Below, piece by piece: positions 37,114 through 48,433 of a stretch of DNA of 64,000 nucleotides. The DNA lies in NCBI GenBank assembly GCA_025890175.1, contig JANPYM010000010.1:1084427-1148426 (forward strand). Reading direction: 5' to 3'. How positions within the stretch are numbered: position 1 is the stretch's first letter; every line of letters begins with the position of its first letter. Source of the stretch: Ciborinia camelliae. Taxonomy: Eukaryota; Ascomycota; Leotiomycetes; Helotiales; Sclerotiniaceae. The translations under genes were made by a program, and so were the position numbers. Under the pieces are notes generated by a model, which worked only from the letters and a program-made list of their open reading frames with translations, did not search any database and was not told the origin of the DNA.

Positions 37114-38794
37114 ATGTCTCAAATCACCCCCTCTTTGACGAATTTACCTCCGGAGGTGCTCGCCCTCCTCGGCAGCACCCCTTCCATACCTCCACCTGAC
37201 GGCGTGAGTCCTAACTTCGTAGATCCTCACAGCAAAGGTTCAACCCAAATCGCTGTTACATCGGTCATCCTCAGTATAATGCTCCTATTCTTCATCAATA
37301 GGGTTTATGTTAAAGTTGTTCTGATGAAAAAAGTTACATGGGATGATGGTTCGTAGAAGCAGTGCCCCTTTTCTCATTGCTCAGATACTAATCAAGTTTC
37401 AGGCACGTTAGTCTTGGGCGTGGTAATGACTATTGTTTTCATACCTTGGTATGATTTCTTAGCTGACGCATGGCAGGCTGGATGCATAGCATATTATGTT
37501 GCGTGTGTTTGGGGTATGCTATTCTTTACTTTGCCGAGGAAGGAATGTGGCTAAACCCAACTACCAGGTGCTCAAAAGGGGCGTATTGGGATTCATGAAT
37601 GGGATATCAGCATTCTACAAGCATCGAGCTTAGACCTCCTAATTGTAAGTGAAAGTCTGCCGGGGAGATATTGACTGGTAGTCATAAAAGTATAAAGCTC
37701 GTTAATGATTTTACAGCCAGCCTGGCTCATCACCGTTCTTACGCCTCTCACTTTCTTATTTATCAAGACGAGCTTCTTCATCTTATATCTACAAGTCTTC
37801 AATCAGCTACGGTGGCTTCGAATTTGTTCTTGGTTAGGCTTGGCTACAACGGTGATAACGTATGTGGTCCTGACCATTATCGTGTTTGTCTTTTCAACAC
37901 CTCAACATGGCGAGTCATGGTTAACACACCAGACTTCGGATGGCGAAAAGCATATCACCAAGCTGTCCGTCCCACAGTCCGTTATTGGACTTATACTAGA
38001 CGTGTACATATTAGTGCTTCCTATGGCAGGGGTTTCATCCCTTCGAATGTCACCCAGAAGAAAGTTTGGCGTTATGTCTATGTTCTTTTCTGGTGTCATG
38101 TAAGACGTTATCCCTTCCGCCAGTGGTTCTACATTTCTGATTTGTCACCAGGGCTTGTATATGCTCAATTTGCAGCATTTATTATCGACATATTTTAACT
38201 TGGAGCGCGGACACAACCTGGCACCTCATACCTGTCAATATCTCAACGTAAGTGCAATAAATCAACCCCCTACAACCGTTTGGTTGACGCAGAAATCTCA
38301 TATTATCTAGCTTGAGCGAGATGTTAGTGGGAGTTATTTGTGCATGCATGCCAGCAGCAGCATATACAGCGCGTCATGAAGATGTAAGTATTGTTAGAGT
38401 TTTCATCTCCCCCGATAGAAGCTAGATAGTTGCTCGATGGTCCTCGTTTTCATCCTTGCAAGAAAGGAGAGCCGCAGCTAATGTTCCGATACCTCAGTCC
38501 ATGTATCGGAAACTTCTCAGAATTATAACCATTCCCTTCGAGTCCTTCAGATCGACGTTGCGTGAGTCAAAGAACAGCAGTATATCCTCGCGGATGCGCA
38601 CTCGACCTACACATAAAAACGATGAAGAGAATGCACTCAAGTCTACAGATCGAAAGTATGCCCGCTACTTCAATCTCGATATTCTCGCATCTGATGGAAC
38701 CGGCACTGGCACTCAAAATACAGGCACCTCTTTGACTACCGTCACAGGCTCTCCACACGCTACAGTCGCAGAGGTCAATGGAATACAGCGTTAA
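37114..38794 (+). CDS. Rhodopsin-domain integral membrane protein (Pth11/SAT4-like)
   Basis: Multi-pass plasma-membrane protein of the large fungal family with a conserved rhodopsin-like domain, often called Pth11-related or SAT4-like; often found in or near secondary-metabolite clusters. Eight exons: 37114-37348, 37403-37422, 37477-37513, 37568-37644, 37717-38099, 38152-38247, 38311-38383, 38426-38794, giving 429 residues. Exons two and three are only 20 and 37 nt, but skipping them breaks the frame. About seven hydrophobic helices are visible, starting with AVTSVILSIMLLFFI near residue 50. The joined loop sequence GCIAYYVACVWGAQKGRIG and the WLITVLTPLTFLFIKTSFF helix match the family pattern. 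There is no CFEM domain at the N-terminus. The C-terminal tail of about 110 residues is Ser/Thr/Arg-rich and cytoplasmic. Ligand and role unknown. Confidence 0.82.
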
Positions 38795-38892
38795 ATTAAT
38801 TTCGACATCGAAGGCTCGTAAGCGCTGTTAAATTGATGAATAGAGGATGATAGCACAGCGTTAAATTGACATCGAATTTAGAGGCTCCTAAG
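38786..38892. repeat. Imperfect direct repeat across a stop codon
   Basis: CAGCGTTAAATT followed by a GACATCGA segment and AGGCTC occurs at 38786-38820 and again at 38856-38892. The first copy contains the TAA of the rhodopsin-domain gene, so the 3' end of that gene has been partly duplicated. Confidence 0.65.
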
Positions 38893-40541
38893 CCTGTTTG
38901 ATGGATGGATGAGGGATAAAAGCAATCTCTAGGGCTTGCCAAATAATTGAACTTTTGTTCATCGCTTCTTTCTACCTCGGGAATCCACCTATCAATTAAA
39001 CAATTAGCAGAATTTCTCTATAGGCGAAGAATTCTATTTGGCTATATGTATTTCCCAGCAATTTCTCCCTTCCCTTTTATTCCCACTCTTGTCTTTGTTT
39101 AGGGTTATTCTTTTTAGCAGGACGTCCTGTGGATTAATTCTCCAACGGCTGTAATTCAATGGGAGGGAAGGGGCTCGCTTATTATATATTCTTCGTCTTT
39201 CAGATAATATAATAAAACAATTGATAAATACTTCAAGATGATTGTAAGAATTAACTCTTTTTACTAAATTTATATAAAGGAATTCATCTACTTTATTGAA
39301 TAAAATATTGTATAATCAATTGAAGTCCGGCTTACGACATTTAGAGGGATATTGAACATCGATACATTACAGATAGTAGTATCGTTTATAAATAGCTTTA
39401 TAAATAAATCGATTAACAAGAACTTTAAAGAAATTTCTATTATATCTAATATCCACAACTTCATAACATCCAAATCTATAATAAAAACTTCTAATAATCA
39501 AACTTCTTTCTTCAAAACTTATGATTGGCAATTGAATATCCAAGGCTGGAAATTGAGCCGAGTCGAGTTGGAGAAAATCTCAGGGAACATATTTTATATA
39601 AACAACGATCGAGTCACAGTAACTCAACTCAAGGTGTAAATTAAGCCGAAGGAATAGAGAAAATAGCTTTCTTGTTATTATCAGCTATTCTAGCTCCAGC
39701 GGTATTATGCTGCTTTGACGATTTCTTATATGATAGTTCCACTAAGGTATGTAATGTAACTTTCTTTCGATCTCAATCGAATTAGATGTTATTTATCTCT
39801 CGCAGATACAACAAGTTTATTGTAATGTCATTTTGGTTAAAATTAAAGGTTTCCGCCCGAGCATTTCCACCCGCTTGTGCAGAGAATGGTATATTATTAT
39901 TATTGGCGCTACAACATTGGACCTATCTTGAGATCAGCTGGTTATATCCATGAGCGAGAAGCACTCATCCTCCGACTATTACCAGCACATCATGTTCTAT
40001 TGCCATATTGACAATGGTTCCAGGTTGTGATTGGGAATTGAGATTACTACGTCGTGGGTGATACTTCAGAAGCATTCTGAATAATCACTGGATTGGGTGA
40101 AGATAGTGGGCGCAAGTGAGCACCATTCTTTGGGTGCGTGCTATAGTAAGAGGTGGACTGTCCAGGAAAAGGTGATTTCAATGCTTGACTTAGAGCAGGA
40201 ACGAGAAAAACAAATGACAAGTGTGAAGGCTTCATCCTGTCTATATTCAATAGATCGTAATAACAAAGGATGAAGAAAGGTCAATTGAGAATCCACGGGT
40301 AAAGGAGCGTTTTTGAAGAGCAATACGCACTAGGTGTACACTGTGGTAGTTCCGCTGAATTGCTCCTAATTGCTCCTGGTTGATCAAAAAATCAAGTATC
40401 GGTATACCAGGCCTTCCACAGTCCCGGCAATATATATCCTGGTGGGCCCGACAGGGTGGTATGGGTCACTTTATAGACGTGGAAAATTTTGGCAGGAAGT
40501 TGTTGGTATGCTCTAAAAATCCAAATACATCTGATATGTAA
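38795..40541. other. AT-rich gene-poor flank of the island
   Basis: No convincing gene. 39180-39660 is notably A+T-rich with many ATAAAT/TTTATA runs, similar to lightly RIP-mutated DNA. A minus-strand frame near 40047-40250 starts with a hydrophobic, signal-like stretch but has no other coding feature. Confidence 0.5.
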
Positions 40542-41255
40542 CTACTTTGGACGGGATACCAGACCACTTGAGATATATATCCTATCCAAATTCCAACCAG
40601 AGGAGTACCGATAACTTTCCCTTTCCTCTGTTTTCCATCCTGGTTCTTGGAGTGTTCGGTGCTGCAGTCGGATGCATTGGTCATCCCATTTGATATTGCA
40701 GTGGGTGCTAGAAGCATATTCAAGACAGCTGGCACGGTAGCCAATACCTTGGATTCTTAAGGATGAATGTGCAAGATCTGACCGCGCGCGGTGATTGTGC
40801 CAAGGTTTGCTGATGAATATGAGGGTAGGGATTGTCGATTTCGTTAGCAGAGAGATGAAAGCTTCGGTTACACGAGCGAAGCCAGGTAAATTGATGGAAA
40901 CACACTCCGTCAAGTTATCCATCAGACTTTGGGCATATACTCGAGACGCTAGCTTTATTGATGAGAATATCTAGTTTTCCATATTTTTCCACAATATGAC
41001 TTACGGCGGCTTCAATAATTCTGGGTTTGTGACATCAAGTTGGTTAGAGATATTGGGTCGATTGGTGTTGTGTGGTTTAATTGTTCGGCTGCTACAAATG
41101 ACATGGTACAAGGGAGAGAAGAAAGCAACACCTTTGGCATTGCAAGACCTAACCCGCGGCTAGCACCTAGTTAGAGTTAGATTCAAATTTGAAAAGAACT
41201 CAAGTAGATTTTTGAAACACTTGCCGGTGATCACAACAATCTTCTCTAGAGCTCC
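40542..41255 (-). pseudogene. Short-chain dehydrogenase (SDR) pseudogene
   Basis: Broken classical SDR. On the minus strand EKIVVITG joins ASRGLGLAM across an intron (about 41224-41160) that begins GCAAGT and ends CTAACTAG, giving the cofactor motif TGASRGLG. Further on, QLDVTNPE, IEAAVSHIVEKYGKLDILIN and INLPGFARVTEAFISLL follow the normal SDR order but in different frames, and GIGYRAS (active-site Tyr) runs into sequence with more shifts. At least three frame changes are needed, plus a Lys/Asn change in the LDILIN(N)AG block, so no functional product is expected. The original reaction is unknown. It lies between the rhodopsin-domain gene and an FAD-oxidase fragment and is probably part of the same old cluster. 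Confidence 0.7.
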
Positions 41256-41393
41256 TATCCTCAAAAACTTGAGGTATGCTACTTTGTCGATATACTGTGA
41301 TATGATTATTAAGCTCATCGATTGACACTTGGATTTCGCTTGCGTAAAAGGAGATACCAAGCGTTTCAACTTGGCGGGCTCCCCCAATTTCTG

Positions 41394-41819
41394 AACCCAA
41401 AATTTCTTGAAGTTCATCGAGATTTATAAGGAGCTGTTAGCCACCTGCCCAGACGCTGGTGCTACTGGCTACACATTTGAATGGCATAGTGGAACCTCAG
41501 AATTACCACCCGTCAATTCGGCATTCGGTACCGAGCATGCTACCACACATATGATAAAACCGCCTTTTCCTCATGCTTAGCACTGCTTCTCATGGTACCA
41601 CAAAGCAGAAAACCATGAGATCGCCCTCGACTTCGAGAAGAAAGCGAGTGCAACTACGAGAGATGGTTATCCTGTGAAGGATTTGGTGGATTATGCAAAT
41701 TGTAATGGCACAAATCCTCTTCAGAGACGATGTTGGGGAGAAGAGAAGTTAGAGAAGGTGAAGTTTCTGAAGCAGAAATGGGATCCTCAAGGTGTTTTTA
41801 GCCGATCAAGTCGGTGATG
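41394..41819 (+). pseudogene. C-terminal fragment of BBE-type FAD-linked oxidase
   Basis: Remnant of a berberine-bridge-enzyme/6-hydroxynicotine-oxidase-type flavoprotein. The frame from NFLKFIEIYKELLATCPDAG runs through GYTFEWH to one in-frame stop near 41578. It then continues WYHKAENHEIALDFEKKA, GYPVKDLVDYANCNGTNPLQ and ends LKFLKQKWDPQGVFSRSSR-like before a TGA. The DYAN-x-NGT-x-PLQ and KxKWDPxGVF blocks are characteristic of the C-terminal substrate/BBE region. The FAD-binding half is absent: the DNA upstream is the oppositely oriented SDR pseudogene. Oxidases of this family are common tailoring enzymes in fungal clusters. Confidence 0.72.
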
Positions 41820-43075
41820 GATGATGGATGATGGATGATGGAGGACGGCGACGCTCTGTATTATTAATCATGATATTGAAGTTGTGCTCACTGTCAAACC
41901 GTTGAGATTGACTTATTAAACCATGTCCAGATTTAGCCACGGCATGGGACAAGAATTGGGTCAAGACTCAACTGGACCCTGGACCCTGATGGGATGGGAT
42001 GCTTGTAAGGATGACACAGACCCGAACTATTGGAAGCAAATTATAGAAATTATGGAAATATGGAAATTATGGTTCTTTTGGAATTCCATACCTAATCATT
42101 GGATCCAATTATACATGCAGGTAATAAGTATTATTGCAGTAGGTAATTTAGGTACGAAGAGCCATTAGCGAAATCAAACTACAGACTGCAGACTGCCCTG
42201 CCCGTCCTTTTTTTCTTAATAAAAAAATTAAATTTCCGGAAAAGGTTTCTTAAGATGCCTCGGAGAATTTGGGACTCCGAGCTCTCTTCACACCTCGTCA
42301 TCGCTTCCTCTTCATAAAAAGTAATAAATTATTATCGTGACATTTGAGACTTTGTCTTATTACCATAGGACCGGGGTACTCTTTTCAGACATGTTTAAGC
42401 TTCTTCCGTAAATTCGGATGTTCAAAAGGAATGATCTGGAATATCGAGTCATTTGCGGGGAATAGCATGAGTAGTCTTCCATATCCTACCTAGTACTCTC
42501 TCTCTCATTATTTTCTAGACCGTAAATGTGGTTCATTTCTTCATTTCTTCATTTCTTCATTCTTCGTTCATACCCGAACCCCTCTCATCCCCCCCCTGTT
42601 CATGGAAAGTGGGGTACATTATCCACGTCATGAGGATCTCATATAACCTGGAAACCATCAAATCAATGATCCATCCATTCATGATCCATTCATGATCCAT
42701 CCATGATTGAAAACATCCTGGTGATCTAACATTTCATATTATAAAATAAAACACTCTTAAACTGCAGTGGATCGTGCACGATGTGGAACACTATTCTGAA
42801 ATATCACGTGTATCTCTTCAAAAATCCTTTGAAATTAATACACTTCTTTCAACAATTGATAAAATGAAATCAAAATATGAAATATTGATTAGGATCATTA
42901 AATCTATTTAATGGTTCAATTAAATGAATTCTACGATATGTGGTTCAAAAGTTATAAATGATTTTACGAATCTACGAAACCTACGAACCTACGAACCTAC
43001 GAACCTACGAACCTACGAACCTATAAATCCTACGAATTCTACGAACCCTACGAAACCCTACGAACCCTACGAACA
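41820..43075. other. Gene-free transition into the AT-rich block
   Basis: It begins with GATGGAT repeats (41815-41845), then unique-looking DNA without coding signal, CATTTCTT repeats near 42535-42560, CATGATCCAT repeats near 42670-42710, and a (CTACGAAC)n-like run at about 42965-43070. Short-period repeats become denser toward the right. Confidence 0.6.
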
Positions 43076-43444
43076 TATAAAATAAATAAAATAAATAAAA
43101 TAAATAAAATAAATAAAATAAATAAAATAAATAAAATAAATAAAATAAATAAAATAAATAAAATAAATAAAATAAATAAAATAAATAAAATAAATAAAAT
43201 AAATAAAATAAATAAAATAAATAAAATAAATAAAATAAATAAAATAAATAAAATAAATAAAATAAATAAAATAAATAAAATAAATAAAATAAATAAAATA
43301 AATAAAATAAATAAAATAAATAAAATAAATAAAATAAATAAAATAAATAAAATAAATAAAATAAATAAAATAAATAAAATAAATAAAATAAAATAAATAA
43401 AATAAATAAAATAAATAAAATAAATAAAATAAATAAAATAAATG
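43076..43444. repeat. Minisatellite, 9 bp unit ATAAATAAA, about 41 copies
   Basis: Almost perfect tandem array of ATAAATAAA. One copy near 43385 lacks four bases, and the last two copies carry A-to-G changes (AAATGAAAT). Such purity beside a heavily mutated block suggests recent expansion. Confidence 0.93.
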
Positions 43445-44032
43445 AAATAAATGAAGAATTAAAAAGAAAAAATAAATTAAAAAATGAATTAAAAAAAATA
43501 AAGAATTTAAAAAAATATGAAATTAAAAAAAAAGAATTAAAAAGGATATATATTTATAATAAAAAAGATTATATAAATTTTAAAAATAATAAAAGAATAA
43601 TAAATATAATTAAAAAACGAAATTAAAATATTAATAAAATAATTAAGAAAAGAAAAATAATTAAAAAAAAATTAAAAAAGATTAATAAGAACAATTAATA
43701 AAAAATGAATAAAGAAATCAATAAAAGAATAATAAAAAAATTAATAAAAAAAAATTAAAAGATAATTATATAAATTAAAAGGAAAAAAGATTAAATATAG
43801 ATATAAATTTATAAATTTCGAAAATATTAATTAATAATTAAGAAAAGAAAAATAATTAAAAAATAATTAAAAAAGATTAATAAGAACAATTAATAAAAAA
43901 TGAATAAAGAAATCAATAAAAGAATAATAAAAAAATTAATAAAAAAGAATTAAAAGATAATTATATAAATTAAAAGGAAAAAAGATTAAATATAGATATA
44001 AATTTATAAATTTCGAAAATATTAATTAATAA
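43445..44032. repeat. AT-rich satellite with 195 bp tandem duplication
   Basis: Low-complexity A/T DNA. 43641-43835 and 43836-44030 are two nearly identical 195 bp copies, both beginning AATTAAGAAAAGAAAAATAA and ending TTCGAAAATATTAATTAAT, with only a few substitutions. Related diverged units occur beyond the retroelement. No coding capacity. Confidence 0.85.
44028..44032. repeat. Left target-site duplication AATAA
   Basis: The five bases before the left LTR, AATAA, are repeated immediately after the right LTR. A 5 bp duplication is usual for LTR retrotransposon integrases; the AT-rich context lowers its weight. Confidence 0.7.
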
Positions 44033-44210
44033 TGTCGAATCACCTCGGTGGTATCAAAATGTGTATAATAAAAGTAGTATATTATAAAAGTATACAGATC
44101 GATTGTAGATCGATCTGTGAACTTATATATTTGCGAAGTATAGGTATATCGACTGTATACGACTGTACGTTTTGATAAATCTACCCTGCAGATTTATTGA
44201 TATCGTAATA
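44033..44210. repeat. Left LTR (178 bp)
   Basis: Same length as the right LTR and aligned without indels. It shares exactly a central stretch containing ACAGATCGATTGTAGATCGA. Its left half keeps more G+C than the right LTR (CACCTCGGTGG), while its right half is the more mutated one. Confidence 0.88.
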
Positions 44211-46416
44211 TTAACAATTTTTAAATTAAATCTAAATATATATTATTTAAATAATTAAATATATAATATTAAAAATAAAAAAAAAATATAAAAAAAAAAT
44301 ATTTTTTATAATTATATAATAAATTATATAATAAAATTATATAATTCTTATAAATATTATATATTTAAATTTATTTTTAATTTTTTATTTTATTTATTTT
44401 TAATTTTTTATTTTTTTGTTATAGTTTTATTAATTTTGTTAATATATTCGATTTATTAATTAAATTTGAATTTGTAGTAATTGGAATTAATAAGATTAAA
44501 TAATATTTAATAATATTTTGTTTTCGTTATGGTATTGATAAAATTTGTATTTTTGTTAATTTATATTATTTTAATAATTTTATATTTTTTGTATTTTTGG
44601 TATAAAATTATAATATTAATTATAAATTGTTTTTTTTAAATTATTTTTAGTTTAATAATATATTTGTAAAATAATTTCAAATTGGTATATATAATAAATA
44701 GAATTTTTGTATTTAAAATATTATTAATAATGTTTTTAATGGTAAAAATAATATTAAAATTTAATATTAAAATGTATAATTTGGATATAAAAATATTTTA
44801 AGTAATTTTTTTGTATTTAATTAAAAATTAATAAAGAATATTAATTCAATTATATTTGTTAATAAAAATAATAATATAATTTATTTATAAAAATATATTA
44901 TTATTATTTATAAAAAATATATTTATAAAAACAATTAATTATAAAAATTTTAAATTAAATGATATAAAATTTAATTTTTTTAAATTATTTTTTATTTATT
45001 AATAAAAATGTTTATTAAATATTTTAATATTAATATTTTAAAAATTGATATATTATATTATAATAAATAAATCAAATATAATTTTAGGTAATTAACGATA
45101 TCAATATATATACTTTAAATTTGTTGTATAATAAATTGTTTTTTTATTTTAATATTTTTATAAATTTTTTTTTTGGTTTTATATATATTTTTTAATTCGA
45201 AATTTATAAATTAAAATAAATTAATTTGCTTTTTTTAGTTTAATTAAATAATATTATTGTGTAAAAATAAAATATTATTATTAAATTTGATTAATATAAT
45301 TAAAATTAATTTTTTTTTGAATTTGATTTTAAAAATAATTTTGATAAGCTTTTTTTATTCGAATTTTATAAATATATTATTTGTTATAATTAAAATATTA
45401 TTTATTTAAAATTTAATAATATCAAATTTATTTTTTATATTTGAATATAGAAAATAGGGGTTATATATTAAAATAATTATATTAAATTTTTAAATATAAT
45501 ATTTATAATAAATATAAAATTAATAATTTTTAATTTTTGAAATATTATAGAATAATTTGTATATTTTTAAAATTATTTTTAAATTAAGATTTATTTTTAT
45601 TAATAGGATAATATAAAATGATTAAATTAGTTTTATTAATAATTAAATATAGATTTAAATAATATTTTGAATATATAATTGTATATTTTTGATTTTTTTA
45701 TAAATTATTATTAAAAAAAAAAATATTTATTAATTATATTATTATATTATTAAGGATTATATAAAAATCATTATTTTTTTATTATTATTATAAATTTGAA
45801 TAATTAATTTTGATTTTTTGAAAATTTTATTAATATTAAAATTTTTGATTTTATTTATAAAACAAAAACAAAATATTTTATTTTCGAATAATATTTTATT
45901 TTTGAAAATAATTTTAAAAATATTTTTTTTTATTAAATTATTAATTTTGATATAATAGAAATTAATATATATTAATATAATAATATTAATTTCGAAGATT
46001 TTGTTTAAATTATAATTTTGCAAAAATGTAATTAATTATGGTTTAATATTTATAATAATATTTAAATAAATAATTAAAGTATTTAAAATAATAAATATAT
46101 TTGTAAACTTTAATATATTTATATTAAAGGTTATAATTTTTATAATATATTAATTTATATAGAATTGTAATATTTAACAAAAATCTTTTAATGATGGTAT
46201 AGATAATTATTAATTTGAAATAATAATTTGTAATATAATTTTGATTTTTTTTTGTAAAGTTGATTTTGGAAAAAGATTTTTTTTATAATAAAAAGGTTTG
46301 ATTTAAGTAATTCGAAATTGTATAATTTTGTTTAATTGTTAGATAGTATATATTTTTTTATTAATTTGTAAAAGTTTTTATAGATCAATTTATTTTTTTT
46401 TTATAATCAATTCGGA

Positions 46417-48423
46417 TTTTCGATAAACAAAAATATTAAAATTGATAAAAAAATTATGGATTAAAATGGTCAAATTATTATATTTAATTAAAATTTTTTT
46501 AATTTATTAGTTTATATATAATTTTTGTATAATTATTATAACTTTTCAAATAATTATAATTTTTTATATAATAGTTGGGGAGGGTATATTATATTTTAAT
46601 ATTTATAGATAAATATTGTATATTAATAAAATTGGTACAATTTTATTAGATTTTATAATATTATTTATAGTTTTTATTATTATTTAAAAAATATATTATT
46701 TTAAAAACTTTTTATTTATAAATTTTTTAATAATAATATTATATATTTTTTTGATTAAGATATAATATCGTTTAACAATTTTAATAAATTAATATATTTT
46801 GATAGATATAGACCTAATACTTATTTCTATATTTATTATTATATTAATAAATTTTTTACTAATAAATTATTTTTTTATATTATAAATAATATAATTTAAA
46901 AATTTTATATAAATATTTATTTAATAATATTAAAATATATTTCAAATATATTTTATAATTAAATTATTCAATAAAGCCATTATTTAATATTTTATTATTT
47001 TATTAATAATATAAAAAATAAGTTTTTCGTTAATATAAAATATATTAATATAAATATAAAAATTGTATTTTATATTTTTTTAAAATATAAATTTAAATTT
47101 GTTAAAAGATTTTTTGTATTTTTAATAATATTTATAAAACTTAATTAATTATTTAAATATTATCGAATTATAATTATATTTTATTTGATTTAATATTTAT
47201 TATAATCAATATATAATTGGATATCTAAATTGGCAATAAAGATATTGTAAATCTGATTTATTTAATATATAAATAAATATTTTATTTAAATAAAATTGTA
47301 TATAAATTTTTTAATAAAAAAATATATATTTATATTTCTAAATAATAAAGAATTTTTTATATTATAAATTATTTTATATAAAAATATTTTTAATATTTTT
47401 ATAATAAATATCAAATTTATTTATATTAATAAAATTAAATAAAAATAAAATATTAATAAAAATAATATAAAATTTTATTATTTTAATTAATAATTTAATT
47501 ATAATTAAATTAATTAAATTTATTAATTTAATATTGAATATAATAAAGGTAATATTTGTTATTATAATATTAAGTTTTATTTTTGTTAATTTATAAAAAA
47601 TTTAGAATTAGATTAATTTGATAATTAATTTTTTAATTATTTTAATATTAATAATAATATTTTGAAATTTAATATTATTATAATAAATTTTTATAGTTAT
47701 AAATTTTGTTATTAATATATAAATAAATATTTTAGTAATTAGTTTTTTAATAATCTTTTTATTATTAATTATTAGATTATAAAATATAAAAAATATTTTG
47801 TTTGTATTATTAATTTTAATATTAATAAATAATTATTATATTAATTATAATTAATTATTTAATAATTCGTTTTTATATTTATTTTTATTTTTTTTTATAA
47901 TATTAATTATTAGTTTTATTATTATTATTATAATTTTTATTATTATTATAAAATTTTTAATTATTATTATAAAATTTTTAATTGTTTTTTGAAAAATTAA
48001 AAAATTAATTAAACAAATATTGATTTTAAAATTATAAACAAAATTTTAAATAATAATTCTAATTTAAAAATTTATTACAATTTTAATTAAATTATTCTTT
48101 ATTATTAAATTATTTTTTATTAAATAATTATTTTTAATTATATAAATTTGAATTTAAATTTAAATTTAAAAAGTTTTAATTATATTATTTTTAATTATAA
48201 AATTTAAAATTAAAACCTTTTTATTTATAACTTTAATTATTATAATTATATTTATTATTATAATTATAATTATTATTATTTTTATAAAATTTATAATTAA
48301 TATAAAATGTTTTATTTGTTTTATTAAAAATAATAGAATTAGTTTTTATAATATTAATATTAATAAAATTAATTTTAATAAAAATATATTTTAATAATTA
48401 AATTTGTTTTTATATTTTAATTA
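46417..48423. repeat. 2 kb segment left of gap, duplicated right of gap
   Basis: Starting TTTTCGATAAACAAAAATA, this segment is repeated from 48434. I followed the two copies by eye and found them identical except for a T run (9 here, 7 in the other copy, near 47890). Confidence 0.9.
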
Positions 48424-48433
48424 NNNNNNNNNN
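48424..48433. other. Assembly gap (10 N)
   Basis: Ten Ns, evidently a placeholder of fixed size between two contigs. Confidence 0.99.

Noticed and set aside
40047..40250. Minus-strand small frame starting with a hydrophobic stretch, possible secreted peptide
   Set aside because: No cysteine pattern, no splice partner and no sequence I recognise; it lies in decayed DNA.
45757..46023. 88-codon frame (Asn/Ile/Lys) on the minus strand
   Set aside because: Composition is that of translated A/T-only DNA; it lies inside the RIP-degraded retroelement.
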